Source of the DNA: Tessaracoccus massiliensis
GTDB taxonomy: Bacteria > Actinomycetota > Actinomycetes > Propionibacteriales > Propionibacteriaceae
Reading direction: 5' to 3'
DNA length: 64,000 bases
Assembly (NCBI RefSeq): GCF_000826065.2
Contig: NZ_LN623543.1
Location: 784,144 to 848,143 of the forward strand
The notes beneath the pieces are model-generated. The model searched no databases. It saw only the letters and a program-made list of their open reading frames with translations, and was not told the DNA's origin. This document shows, piece after piece, positions 44,874 through 53,585 of the stretch (positions are counted from its first letter, which is position 1; each line of letters begins with the position of its first letter). The translations under genes and the position numbers were made by a program.

Positions 44874-47234
44874 CTATCTGGCGATGTAGGCCGCCAGGTG
44901 CTTGCCGGTCAGGGTCTTTCCGTCCTTGACCAGGTCCGCGGGCGTGCCCTCGAAGACGACCTGACCGCCGTCGTTGCCGGCTCCCGGGCCCAGGTCGATG
45001 ATCCAGTCCGCATGCGCCATCACCGCCTGGTGATGCTCGATGACGATCACCGAGTTGCCGGAATCGACGAGGCGGTCCAGCAGCGCGAGCAACTGCTCGA
45101 CGTCGGCCAGGTGCAGGCCGGTGGTGGGCTCGTCGAGGATGTAGATCGAGCCCTTGTCCGCCATCGCGACGGCCAGCTTCAGCCGCTGACGCTCGCCGCC
45201 CGACAGCGTGGTGAGGGGCTGGCCGAGTGAGATGTAGCCCAGCCCGACGTCGTTGAGGCGCTGCAGGATCCTGTACGCCGCCGGCGTCTTCGCCTCCCCC
45301 TCGCCGAAGAACTCCTCGGCCTCGGCCACCGACATCTCGAACACGTCGGCGATGTTCTTCCCGGCCCAACGGTGCTCCAAGACCTCCTGCTGGAAGCGTC
45401 GGCCCTCGCACTCCTCGCACGGGGTGGTCACCACGTCCATGAACCCCAACTCGGTATAGATCACGCCGGCACCGTTGCAGGCCGGGCAGGCCCCCTCGGA
45501 GTTCGGGGAGAACAGCGCGGGCTTGGTTCCGGTGGCCTTGGCAAAGGCCTTGCGGATGGGCTCGAGCAGGCCGGTGTAGGTGGCGGGGTTGGAGCGACGC
45601 GAGCCCTTGATGGCGGCCTGGTCGATCGAGACCACATCGGCGCCCTTGGGCAGCGACCCGTGCACCAGCGAGCTCTTACCGGAGCCCGCAACGCCGGTGA
45701 GTAGCGTCAACACCCCCAGTGGGATGTCGACATCCACGTCCTTGAGGTTGTTCGTGCTGGCCCCCCGGATCTCGAGTGCACCCTTCGCCTCCCGCACCGT
45801 TTCCTTGAGGCGGCCCCGGTCGTCGAAGTGACGTCCGGTGAGGGTTTCGGAGCGGCGCAACTCCTCCACCGTCCCCTCGAACATGATCTCGCCGCCGCGG
45901 CTGCCTGCATGCGGCCCCAGGTCGACGACGTGGTCGGCGATCACAATCGTCTCCGGCTTGTGCTCCACCACGAGAACCGTGTTGCCCTTGTCCCTCAAGC
46001 TGAGCAGCAGCGCGTTCATCTTCTCGATGTCGTGCGGGTGCAGGCCGATGGACGGCTCGTCGAACACGTAGGTCACATCGGTCAGCGCCGAACCGAGATG
46101 GCGGATCATCTTGGTGCGTTGCGCCTCGCCGCCGGACAGCGTGCCCGACGGGCGGCTGAGCGACAGGTAGCCCAGGCCGATCTCCACGAACGAATCCAGC
46201 AGTGCCTGCAGCGTGCCCAGCAACGGGCCAGCCGAGGGCAGGTCGAGCCCCCGGACCCATTCGGCCAGGTCGCTGATCTGCATGTCGCAGGCATCGGCGA
46301 TGCTCACGCCCTCGATCTTCGAGTTCCGGGCGTGTTCGGCCAGGCGGGTCCCCTCACACTCGGGACAGGCCTGGAAGGTCACGGCACGCTCGATGAAGGC
46401 CCTGATGTGCGGCTGCACCGCGTCGGGATCCTTCGTCAGCATCGACTTCTGGACCTTCGGCACCAGGCCCTCATAGGTGAGGTTGATCCCGTCCACCTTG
46501 ATCTTGGTGGGCTCCTTCCACAGCAGGGCGTCGAGTTCCCGCTTCGAGAAGTCCTTGACCTTCTTCTCCGGATCGATGAAGCCGGATCCCGCGTACATCC
46601 GCACGTACCAGCCGTCGGCGGTGTAGCCGGGCACGGTGATGGCGCCCTCGCTGATGGACTTGTTCTCGTCGTAGAGCTGGGTGAGGTCGATGTCCTCCAC
46701 CCGGCCTCGCCCCTCGCAGCGCGGGCACATGCCGCCCACCAACGTGTAGGTCCTGGCCTCCTTCTGCGTGCGCCCGGCCTTCTCCGTCTTGATCATTCCG
46801 GAGCCGGTGACCGAGGGCACGTTGAAGGAGTACGCCTGCGGCGAGCCGATCTGGGGGTCGCCCAGCTTGCTGAACAGCAGCCGCAGCAGCGCGTTGGCGT
46901 CGGTGACGGTGCCGACGGTGGAGCGCACGTTGGTGGTCATCCGCTCCTGATCGACGATGATCGCCGTCGTCAGTCCCTCGAGGTGGTCCACCTCTGGGCG
47001 CGCCAGCGTGGACATGAAGCCCTGCACGAACGCGGGATAGGTCTCGTTGATCATCCGCTGCGACTCGGCCGCGATGGTGTCGAACACCAGCGAGCTCTTA
47101 CCCGATCCGGACACGCCGGTGAAGACCGTCAGGCGCCGCTTGGGAAGGTCGACGGAGACGTCCTTGAGGTTGTTCTCGCGGGCGCCCCGGACGCGGATCT
47201 GATCGTGGGTATCTGCCCGATGATCGTTGCTCAC
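44874..47234 (-). CDS. UvrA-like ABC ATPase (short UvrA2/DrrC class)
   Basis: The GTG at 47234 gives MSNDHRADTHDQIRVRGAREN. The 786-residue protein has two ABC domains in the UvrA arrangement: Walker A GVSGSGKSSLVF and GVAGSGKSSLVH, signatures LSGGEAQRTKM and LSGGERQRLKLA, and zinc-finger cysteines in CPRCEGRG, CPECEGTRL, CPACNGAG and CEECEGRRF. It is about 150 residues shorter than the repair UvrA, fitting the short class related to DrrC/UvrA2, linked to drug or DNA-adduct tolerance. No uvrB or uvrC gene is nearby. Confidence 0.9.
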   Translation of the reverse strand: MSNDHRADTHDQIRVRGARENNLKDVSVDLPKRRLTVFTGVSGSGKSSLVFDTIAAESQRMINETYPAFVQGFMSTLARPEVDHLEGLTTAIIVDQERMTTNVRSTVGTVTDANALLRLLFSKLGDPQIGSPQAYSFNVPSVTGSGMIKTEKAGRTQKEARTYTLVGGMCPRCEGRGRVEDIDLTQLYDENKSISEGAITVPGYTADGWYVRMYAGSGFIDPEKKVKDFSKRELDALLWKEPTKIKVDGINLTYEGLVPKVQKSMLTKDPDAVQPHIRAFIERAVTFQACPECEGTRLAEHARNSKIEGVSIADACDMQISDLAEWVRGLDLPSAGPLLGTLQALLDSFVEIGLGYLSLSRPSGTLSGGEAQRTKMIRHLGSALTDVTYVFDEPSIGLHPHDIEKMNALLLSLRDKGNTVLVVEHKPETIVIADHVVDLGPHAGSRGGEIMFEGTVEELRRSETLTGRHFDDRGRLKETVREAKGALEIRGASTNNLKDVDVDIPLGVLTLLTGVAGSGKSSLVHGSLPKGADVVSIDQAAIKGSRRSNPATYTGLLEPIRKAFAKATGTKPALFSPNSEGACPACNGAGVIYTELGFMDVVTTPCEECEGRRFQQEVLEHRWAGKNIADVFEMSVAEAEEFFGEGEAKTPAAYRILQRLNDVGLGYISLGQPLTTLSGGERQRLKLAVAMADKGSIYILDEPTTGLHLADVEQLLALLDRLVDSGNSVIVIEHHQAVMAHADWIIDLGPGAGNDGGQVVFEGTPADLVKDGKTLTGKHLAAYIAR

Positions 47235-47322
47235 TGCGCAACAGTGCCACGGGTGGGCCCACTTTGCCACACCGCCTCGTGTCAATCCGACGCACGTTAG
47301 GCTGACGGGGAAGGAGGTCTCG

Positions 47323-47982
47323 ATGCAGATCACGGTTCAAGGCCATGCCAGCGCTGCTTTCCCACCTGAGCGGGCCACGGTGCACATCACGATCGGCTTC
47401 GAGGGCGCCGAGAAGGGTCAGGTGGGCAGGGAGTCCACCGCCCTGGCGAACGACTTAGCGGAGCACGTCGACGAACTCCGGCAGCAGGATGACTCCCCTG
47501 TGACGTGGGCGGCGCTGTCCGCCCTGGGGACCCGCAGTTGGCGGCCGCACTCCACGTCGGGCGAGGTCATGCCCATGCGGCACGGCGCCAGCGCGCAGGC
47601 CAAGGTCAAGTTCCGGGACTTCACCGCGCTGAGCGCATTCATCGACCAGTGGGGTGGGCGCGACGGGATCAGCGTCAACCACGTGCAGTGGACGTTGACC
47701 GAAACTCGCCGCGTGCGGGAGGAGGCCGCCGTACTGGCCCGCGCCGTCGACGAGGCACGGCAACGCGCGCAGGCGATGGCCACCGCCGCAGGGGCGGGCG
47801 CCGTGCGGTTCATCGAGATCGCAGATCCGGGGCTGCTCAGCGTCGGGCGCGAGTTCGCCGGCCAGCAGGCCTATGCGATGAAGGCGCGGGGCGGGATGCA
47901 CTCCCCCGACGGGGGCGTCAACGTGTCACCGGAGGATGTCGAACTGGACGCCACTATCCAGGCCCGGTTCACCACCGACTAG
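47323..47982 (+). CDS. SIMPL domain protein
   Basis: The ATG at 47323 follows an excellent AAGGAGGT. The 219-residue protein opens with ITVQGHASAAFPPERATVHI, the hallmark of SIMPL (DUF541) proteins such as periplasmic BP26. It lacks a signal peptide and would be cytoplasmic. A TTAGGCT -10 lies about 18 nt upstream of the leader. Function unknown; some relatives are linked to oxidative stress or signalling. Confidence 0.85.
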   Translation: MQITVQGHASAAFPPERATVHITIGFEGAEKGQVGRESTALANDLAEHVDELRQQDDSPVTWAALSALGTRSWRPHSTSGEVMPMRHGASAQAKVKFRDFTALSAFIDQWGGRDGISVNHVQWTLTETRRVREEAAVLARAVDEARQRAQAMATAAGAGAVRFIEIADPGLLSVGREFAGQQAYAMKARGGMHSPDGGVNVSPEDVELDATIQARFTTD

Positions 47983-48052
47983 AGCCTCCCCTCCAGTGGC
48001 CTCGCCCTCTTGAGTAGGGTGGGAGACACCCGAGGCATGGAGGTGCGCACTG

Positions 48053-48262
48053 ATGTACGGCGAGAACCGCGAGTATCCGCAGGCGGCGCACCTGCTCAGC
48101 CCCGTGGGCGTCATGATCATCGGCATCGTGCTGGCCGTGACCCACCACCCGCTGTGGTGGCTGGTGGTTGCGGCCTTCGCGGGCAGGGTCCTCTACCTGG
48201 TGTGGCTGATGCATCAGCGTCGCCGCCGTCGCGCGACCCAGGAGAGTACAGTGACGCCATGA
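48053..48262 (+). CDS. Small two-helix membrane protein (69 aa)
   Basis: The ATG at 48053 is preceded by GGAGG. The product has two membrane helices (about residues 16-31 and 34-53) followed by a run of arginines, positive inside. It overlaps the DUF5302 gene by ATGA (48259-48262), so the two are coupled. No family recognised. Confidence 0.72.
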   Translation: MYGENREYPQAAHLLSPVGVMIIGIVLAVTHHPLWWLVVAAFAGRVLYLVWLMHQRRRRRATQESTVTP

Positions 48263-48447
48263 GTGACGCTGAGCAGACCGACGCCCCGCTGGATCCCAAG
48301 GAAGCCATGCGGCAGGCGCTTGAGCGCAAGAAGGCGGCCGAACAGCACGTCTCAGACAGCGGCGTCCACGGCGACCGCAAACAGGGCGGCAACGCTCACG
48401 GCCCCGTCGCCGGGCGCCGTGAGTTCCGCCGCAAGTCCGGAGGCTGA
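48259..48447 (+). CDS. DUF5302 family small protein (62 aa)
   Basis: A charged, disordered-looking peptide with KEAMRQALERKKAAEQHVSD and a C-terminal GRREFRRKSGG, the pattern of the actinobacterial DUF5302 family. It is translated from an ATG that overlaps the stop of the upstream membrane-protein gene. Function unknown. Confidence 0.8.
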   Translation: MSDAEQTDAPLDPKEAMRQALERKKAAEQHVSDSGVHGDRKQGGNAHGPVAGRREFRRKSGG

Positions 48448-48456
48448 GCCTCTCCG

Positions 48457-49890
48457 TCAGTTCGGGCGGGACAGAGTGACCTGTCCCTTCCGGACGTCCA
48501 CCTTGTCCACCCGCACCCGCACCTCGGAGCCCACCTCTTCCGTCTTCGCCTTGACCCGCAGTTCGACGGCGGGATCGGCGATCTGCACCGTGCCCACCCC
48601 CGTCTTCGGATGGACGTCGGTCAGCGCGCCGGTGAAGATCTCCCCCACCCGGTCGCTGAGCACCAGCGCCTCGGTGAGGTCGATCATGCCGTTCTCGTAG
48701 GCGCGTGCGGTACGGCCGGAATCTGCCATTTCGTCAGGCAGCGCGGGGAGGCCTTCGCGGGTCCATTGGGGCACCTCCAAGCCGTTGAGCAGGGAGTGAC
48801 AGATCTCCAGCGCGTAGCGGTCCACCAGCCGGCGCAGCGGCGCGGTGGTGTGGGCGTAGGGGGCGGCCAGCGCGGCGTGGAGCAGGTTCTCATCGGGCAC
48901 CTCGCCGTCGAACGCCAGGTACCCGGCGCCGCGGAACAGCATGGTGCACTTGGTCAGCGCGGCCAGCTGTTTGGGATCGTCCGGAGACAGCGACCGCACG
49001 AACTCCGGGTAGGGCATGGACTTGGGCCACTCCACACCGAGTTGGCGCACCGAGCGGCGCAGCTTCCTGATCGACCAGTCCTCCGCCGGCGGCAGGGTGC
49101 GCAGGATGCCCACCTTGCCCTCCAGCATGATCTGTGCCGCGGCGAACCCGGTGAGCAGCGAGATCTGCGCGTTCCAATTCTCCACGGGCACCAGCGAACG
49201 GAACTCGAGTTCCCAGGTGCCGTCTCGCTCGACGATCTCCTGGTCCGGCAGGTTCAGCGACACGCCACCCCGGTCGATCTCCAACTGCTGGCGCAGCTCA
49301 CCGACCTCGGGCAGCAGCGCGATGCTGGGATGTGGCTTTCCGGCGTCGAAATCGGCCTGCACCCCTTCGTAGTTCAGCTTGGCGCGGTTGACCACCATCG
49401 CACGGGTGAGCTGCACGTCGCGGAGCTCACCCTTCGCGTCCAGGTGGTGCTCCCACACCATGGCAGGGCGGGGCTTCCCGTCGGCCAGGAGTGAGCCCGC
49501 ATCCTCGCTGAGCACCGCAGGGTGCAGCGGCACGCGGGCGCTGGGGCCGTACATCGTCTGGCCCCGACGGTGCGTCTCGGCCCCCAACTCTGTGCCTGGG
49601 CGCACGAAGTGGGGCACATCCGAGATGGCGTAGCGCACCAGGTAGCCGTCGCCTTCGCGCTCGATCTGCACGGCCTGATCGAGGTCCATGGCCGACGGAG
49701 GGTCGATCGCCACGAACTCGATGCCGGTGAGGTCCACGTGATCATCGGTGGGCAGCTGGACGGCCAACTCCGCCTCGGCGACAACGCGGTCAGGGAACTG
49801 GCGGGGCAGATCGAGCCGCTCCTGCAGGAGATGGATGGCTTCGCGGAGAGACTCGGGGATCTCATGGACGCGCAGGTGAGGAGACGGCAT
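48457..49890 (-). CDS. RNB domain ribonuclease (RNase II/R family)
   Basis: The ATG at 49890 gives 477 residues, shorter than RNase R, with an RNB domain (about residues 50-390) and a C-terminal S1-like beta barrel. The catalytic aspartate cluster reads AIDPPSAMDLDQAV: three of the four acidic residues are kept, but the last, Asp210 in E. coli RNase II, is Gln. The arginine-rich APLRRLVDRYA segment is also present. It would degrade RNA 3' to 5'. It overlaps the upstream zinc-ribbon gene by one base. Confidence 0.88.
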   Translation of the reverse strand: MPSPHLRVHEIPESLREAIHLLQERLDLPRQFPDRVVAEAELAVQLPTDDHVDLTGIEFVAIDPPSAMDLDQAVQIEREGDGYLVRYAISDVPHFVRPGTELGAETHRRGQTMYGPSARVPLHPAVLSEDAGSLLADGKPRPAMVWEHHLDAKGELRDVQLTRAMVVNRAKLNYEGVQADFDAGKPHPSIALLPEVGELRQQLEIDRGGVSLNLPDQEIVERDGTWELEFRSLVPVENWNAQISLLTGFAAAQIMLEGKVGILRTLPPAEDWSIRKLRRSVRQLGVEWPKSMPYPEFVRSLSPDDPKQLAALTKCTMLFRGAGYLAFDGEVPDENLLHAALAAPYAHTTAPLRRLVDRYALEICHSLLNGLEVPQWTREGLPALPDEMADSGRTARAYENGMIDLTEALVLSDRVGEIFTGALTDVHPKTGVGTVQIADPAVELRVKAKTEEVGSEVRVRVDKVDVRKGQVTLSRPN

Positions 49891-50630
49891 CAGAGGCCCG
49901 ATTCGCCGGTACGCACGAGGATGCGGTTGCACTCCGCGCAGCGCAGGACCTGATCGGCCGGCGCCTTCTTGTACGCGTCGAGATCCGAAAGGGTCAACTG
50001 CAACTGGCAGCCGGTGCAGCGGCCGGCCTTGACTTGGGCTGCCCCCAGGCCGGTGGAGCTGCGCAACTTCTCGTAGAGCGCCATCAGTTGATCCGGGACA
50101 CGCGCGACGAGGGGGCTGCGGCTGGCTGCCAGGTCCTTGGCCTCCTGGCTGAGCTTGGCTACTGCCTCATCACGGGTGGCGACCTCGGCGCGGAGCTGAT
50201 CCTCAATCTCCGCCTTCCGAGCTGCCGTCTTGTCGCGGTGCGCGACGGCGTCCTCCAAGCGGCCCATGACCTCGAGCTGCTCGTCCTCAAGCTCCGAGAT
50301 GCGCTTGTTGAGGTGCCCCACCTCGTCGGTCAGGGAGCGAAGCGTCTTGCCGTCCGTGACGGAGCCGTCGGCCACGCGCTGCTCGGTGCGCTCCAGCCGC
50401 GCCTTGACCGGCAGCAGGTCCGCCTCCGCCTTGCGCACGGCGACCTTCAGATCGTCGGCGTGGGTGGTGGAGGACACCAACTCGTCGGCCGCTGATTTCC
50501 GGGCGCTCATCAGATCCGCGATGGTCTTGTGCTGCGGCAGCGACCGCGCTGCGTGCTGCACGCGCGCCACCTCGGAATCGAGATCTGCCAGCGTGAGCAG
50601 CGTTCGTTGGTCGGCGGGGTCAGCGAGCAT
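49890..50630 (-). CDS. C4-type zinc-ribbon, coiled-coil protein (DUF164)
   Basis: A 246-residue protein with a long coiled-coil (about residues 10-175) and a C-terminal zinc ribbon with CxxC pairs GRCTGCQ and LRCAECN. This architecture is the DUF164/zf-RING_7 family, frequently next to Nif3 genes in actinobacteria. A role in nucleic-acid or tethering functions is guessed from fold only. It is the first gene of a pair with the RNB ribonuclease (TGATG overlap at 49888-49892). Confidence 0.88.
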   Translation of the reverse strand: MLADPADQRTLLTLADLDSEVARVQHAARSLPQHKTIADLMSARKSAADELVSSTTHADDLKVAVRKAEADLLPVKARLERTEQRVADGSVTDGKTLRSLTDEVGHLNKRISELEDEQLEVMGRLEDAVAHRDKTAARKAEIEDQLRAEVATRDEAVAKLSQEAKDLAASRSPLVARVPDQLMALYEKLRSSTGLGAAQVKAGRCTGCQLQLTLSDLDAYKKAPADQVLRCAECNRILVRTGESGL

Positions 50631-50687
50631 CGGCGGTTCCTTTGTCCAGTTGGGTGATGACCACCTTACTAGCCCATCCGCCTGCGG

Positions 50688-52037
50688 TCAGAGCGAAAGC
50701 CGCTCCTCCACCTTCGCGGCGAGCCGTTCGGCAATGGCCTGGGCCTGCCCCGCTGTGGGCGCCTCACACATGACGCGCACGACAGGTTCCGTGCCGGAGG
50801 GGCGTAGCAGAACGCGGCCGGTGTCGCCGAGCTCGCGGGCGGCGGCGGTGACCTCCGCCTGCACCCCGGTGTCGATGCCCGCGCGCAGCTTGTCGACGCC
50901 CCGCACGTTGATGACCACCTGCGGAAGCTCGGTCATCACCTCGCCCAACTCCTTGAGGGTCTTACCGGTGGACTTCATCCGCGACGCGAGGTGCAGGCCG
51001 GTGAGGGTGCCGTCGCCGGTGTTGGCATATTCGGAGATGATGACGTGGCCGGACTGCTCGCCGCCCAGCGCGAAGCCGTTGGCGTTCATCGATTCGAGGA
51101 CGTAGCGGTCCCCCACCTTGGTCTGGTCGACGCGGATGCCGTGCTCGCGCATCGCGTTGACGAGGCCGAGGTTGCTCATCACGGTGGCCACCACGGTGTC
51201 GGAGTGCAGGCGGCGCTCCTCCTTCATGGCGATGGCCAGGATGGCGAGGATGCGGTCGCCGTCGACGAGGGTGCCCTCGTGGTCAACGGCGAGGCAGCGG
51301 TCGGCGTCGCCGTCGAGGGCGATGCCGAGGTCAGCGCCTTCGGCGAGCACCCGCTCGACCAGGTCGTCGATGTGGGTGGAGCCGCAGTTGTCATTGATGT
51401 TGAGGCCGTCGGGCTCAGCGTGGATGGGGATGATGTGCGCGCCCTGGGCTGCGAACGCCTCGAGCGCGGTGCGCGACGCCGCCCCGTTGGCGCAGTCGAT
51501 GACCACCTTCAGCCCCATCAGGGAGGGGTCGCCGAGTGACGCGACGAGGTGGGCGACGTAACCCTCGACGGCGCCCAGGTCGTTGTGAATGCGCCCGACG
51601 GCGCTGCCGGTGGGCCGCTTCCACTCCTCCCCCATGCGTGCCTCGATCGCGTCTTCCAGGAAGTCGTCGAGCTTCACGCCGCCGCGGGAGAAGAACTTGA
51701 TGCCGTTGTCCGGCATGGGGTTGTGAGAGGCGGAGATCATCACGCCGAGGTCCGCGTCCATGTCGTTGACGAGATATGCGACGGCGGGGGTGGGCACCAC
51801 GCCCAGCCGCACCACGTCGATGCCCGCCGACGCCAACCCTGCAATGACGGCGGCCTCGAGGAACTCGCCGCTGGCGCGGGGGTCGCGGCCGACGAGGGCC
51901 AGCGGCCGGCTGTCGCGGAAGGCGCCCGCCTCCCCCAGGATGTGCGCCGCGGCGACCGACAGGTCGAGCGTCAGCTCAGCGGTCAGTTCAACGTTTGCGA
52001 CGCCACGTACGCCGTCTGTCCCAAAGAGTCGTGCCAC
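50688..52037 (-). CDS. glmM: Phosphoglucosamine mutase
   Basis: The GTG at 52037 gives [12 protein letters not shown], the standard start. TAGAGT at 52051-52046 (minus) lies 8 nt upstream, suggesting a leaderless message. The 449-residue product has the phosphoserine loop [12 protein letters not shown] (Ser104), the metal loop DGDADR and the phosphate-binding [12 protein letters not shown]. It converts glucosamine-6-P to glucosamine-1-P for UDP-GlcNAc and peptidoglycan. Linkage with rplM-rpsI is conserved in actinobacteria. Confidence 0.97.
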   Translation of the reverse strand: MARLFGTDGVRGVANVELTAELTLDLSVAAAHILGEAGAFRDSRPLALVGRDPRASGEFLEAAVIAGLASAGIDVVRLGVVPTPAVAYLVNDMDADLGVMISASHNPMPDNGIKFFSRGGVKLDDFLEDAIEARMGEEWKRPTGSAVGRIHNDLGAVEGYVAHLVASLGDPSLMGLKVVIDCANGAASRTALEAFAAQGAHIIPIHAEPDGLNINDNCGSTHIDDLVERVLAEGADLGIALDGDADRCLAVDHEGTLVDGDRILAILAIAMKEERRLHSDTVVATVMSNLGLVNAMREHGIRVDQTKVGDRYVLESMNANGFALGGEQSGHVIISEYANTGDGTLTGLHLASRMKSTGKTLKELGEVMTELPQVVINVRGVDKLRAGIDTGVQAEVTAAARELGDTGRVLLRPSGTEPVVRVMCEAPTAGQAQAIAERLAAKVEERLSL

Positions 52038-52045
52038 GTGGAGGA

Positions 52046-52051
52046 ACTCTA
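52046..52051 (-). promoter_or_regulatory. -10 element TAGAGT of glmM
   Basis: On the minus strand TAGAGT is followed by 8 nt and the GTG start of glmM. The rest of the 364-bp gap up to rpsI holds only repeat copy C and a terminator; short GC-rich frames there look spurious. Confidence 0.45.
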
Positions 52052-52239
52052 CACCGCGCTCAGCAGCATTGAGCGAATCGGCTCGCCGGCCCAAGCTCCC
52101 AGCCAGGCCCGAAGGAGGGGTCGGGGTCGGGGGAACGCAAGTGCTTCTCCGGCCCCGGCCCCCACCCAGGTCCCTCGTTGCCCGACAACGCCACATCCAC
52201 AGCAACACACCCCGAGAAGGCCCCCATCAGAGACAGCGG

Positions 52240-52333
52240 AAACCACCTGTACATCAGGTGACAGACACGCTTCAGGACACCGCTCGTGGAACTCGCGGGC
52301 TCAACCAGCGTCGCGGGGCACGCTCAGGGACCA
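52240..52333. repeat. Partial dispersed repeat (copy C)
   Basis: It has the small dyad CACCTG/CAGGTG (52244-52260) followed by ACAGAC, like copy A, then TCGCGGGGCACGCTCAGGGA (52311-52330), matching the right arm of copy A. The left arm is not recognisable. Confidence 0.6.
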
Positions 52334-52353
52334 GGTGCGGGGCCGGGCAACGG

Positions 52354-52389
52354 CGAACGCCCACCCTGCCGCAGCAGGATGGGCGTTCG
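52354..52389 (-). terminator. Terminator of the rplM-rpsI operon
   Basis: CGAACGCCCA-c-CCTGC pairs with GCAGG-a-TGGGCGTTCG around a 4-nt loop (16 bp, one mismatch), 12 nt past the rpsI stop. Confidence 0.75.
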
Positions 52390-52401
52390 ACGGTGCAGCG
52401 A

Positions 52402-52941
52402 TCAGCGCTTGCTGTACTGCGGGGCCTTACGGGCCTTCTTCAAACCAGCCTTCTTGCGCTCGATGATGCGAGCGTCGCGGGTCAGCATGCCGGCCTTCTT
52501 CAGCGCGGGGCGCGACGCCTCGGCGTCGACGGCGTTGAGGGCGCGGGCCACGCCGAGGCGCAGCGCACCGGCCTGGCCGGTGGTGCCGCCGCCGTCGATG
52601 TGGGCGATGACGTCGTAGCTACCCTCGACGCCAGCGATCACGAAGGGCTCGTTGACGTGCTGCTGGTGCAGCTTGTTCGGGAAGTACGTGTTCAGGTCGC
52701 GGCCGTTGATGGTCCAGTTGCCGGAGCCGGGCACGATGCGCACGCGGGCGACGGCCTCCTTGCGGCGGCCGGTGCCGGCGCCGGGGGCGACGACGGCGGG
52801 GCGGGCGTTCTCCGAAGCGCCGGAGGCGGCGGCCGGGTCCGCGTCGGAACGGTACGCGATTTCGCGGTTCTGCTCGTCGACGAACGGAGCGGGGGTGGTC
52901 TCCTCGACGACGGTCTCGTCGATCTCGTTGGTCTCAGTCAT
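52402..52941 (-). CDS. rpsI: 30S ribosomal protein S9
   Basis: The ATG at 52941 is preceded by GAGGA. The 179-residue product has an acidic N-terminal extension of about 60 residues, then the conserved S9 body with [17 protein letters not shown] and the universal C-terminus [12 protein letters not shown] whose last Arg reaches the P-site tRNA. It is co-transcribed with rplM, with the rplM stop 17 nt upstream. Confidence 0.97.
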   Translation of the reverse strand: MTETNEIDETVVEETTPAPFVDEQNREIAYRSDADPAAASGASENARPAVVAPGAGTGRRKEAVARVRIVPGSGNWTINGRDLNTYFPNKLHQQHVNEPFVIAGVEGSYDVIAHIDGGGTTGQAGALRLGVARALNAVDAEASRPALKKAGMLTRDARIIERKKAGLKKARKAPQYSKR

Positions 52942-52958
52942 GTCTATCTGTCCTCGGC

Positions 52959-53402
52959 TCACTGGGCGATCTGGGTGATCTCGAACGGCTGCGGCTTCTG
53001 GGCAGCGTGGGGGTGCTCGGGGCCGGAGTAGACCTTGAGCTTGGCCACCATCTGGCGGGAGAGCTTGTTCTTGGGCAGCATGCCCCAGACAGCCCGCTCG
53101 ACGGCGCGGCGGGGATCCTTGTCGAGCAGGTCGCCGATGGCCGCCGACTTGAGACCGCCGGGACGGCCGCTGTGGTGGTAGCGCATGTCGTTGGCGCGCT
53201 TGTTCCCCGACAGGGCGATCTTCGAGGCGTTGACGACGATGACGAAGTCACCGGTGTCGACGTGGGGCGCGAACTGCGGCTTGTGCTTGCCGCGCAGGAG
53301 GTTTGCGACCTGGACGGCCAGGCGGCCCAGGATGACATCTTCGGCATCGATGACGTGCCAGTTGCGGGCGATCTCGCCCGGCTTTGGGGTGTACGTAGAC
53401 AC
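52959..53402 (-). CDS. rplM: 50S ribosomal protein L13
   Basis: The GTG at 53402 gives [20 protein letters not shown]. The 147-residue product carries the L13 signatures [29 protein letters not shown] and VWGMLPKN. It is the first gene of rplM-rpsI, with a consensus promoter about 95 nt upstream. Confidence 0.97.
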   Translation of the reverse strand: MSTYTPKPGEIARNWHVIDAEDVILGRLAVQVANLLRGKHKPQFAPHVDTGDFVIVVNASKIALSGNKRANDMRYHHSGRPGGLKSAAIGDLLDKDPRRAVERAVWGMLPKNKLSRQMVAKLKVYSGPEHPHAAQKPQPFEITQIAQ

Positions 53403-53493
53403 AGTCCCACTTCCATTCATACGTGTTTGATGGGGGTTGTCCGCCGGAGCAGCGCCCCGATAGGCCCCGATTGATGGCGCACAACAGCTACCA

Positions 53494-53522
53494 ATCTTAC
53501 GTGTGCGGGCTCCCATGGTCAA
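53494..53522 (-). promoter_or_regulatory. Consensus promoter of rplM-rpsI
   Basis: On the minus strand a -35 TTGACC (53522-53517), a 17-bp spacer and a -10 TAAGAT (53499-53494) form the best complete sigma-A-type promoter in the window. Transcription would start about 85 nt before the rplM GTG, leaving a leader that could carry autoregulation. Confidence 0.75.
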
Positions 53523-53585
53523 AATGGGGCTGCAAGGCCTCATACCGGGGGTCGGCGCACGCCGCCGCACGGCGCCTACTAACGT

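Noticed and set aside
52049-52254. Two short minus-strand frames (64-65 codons) upstream of glmM
   Set aside because: They overlap each other in different frames, are Gly/Pro/Cys-rich, lack a ribosome-binding site and occupy a GC-skewed intergenic stretch.
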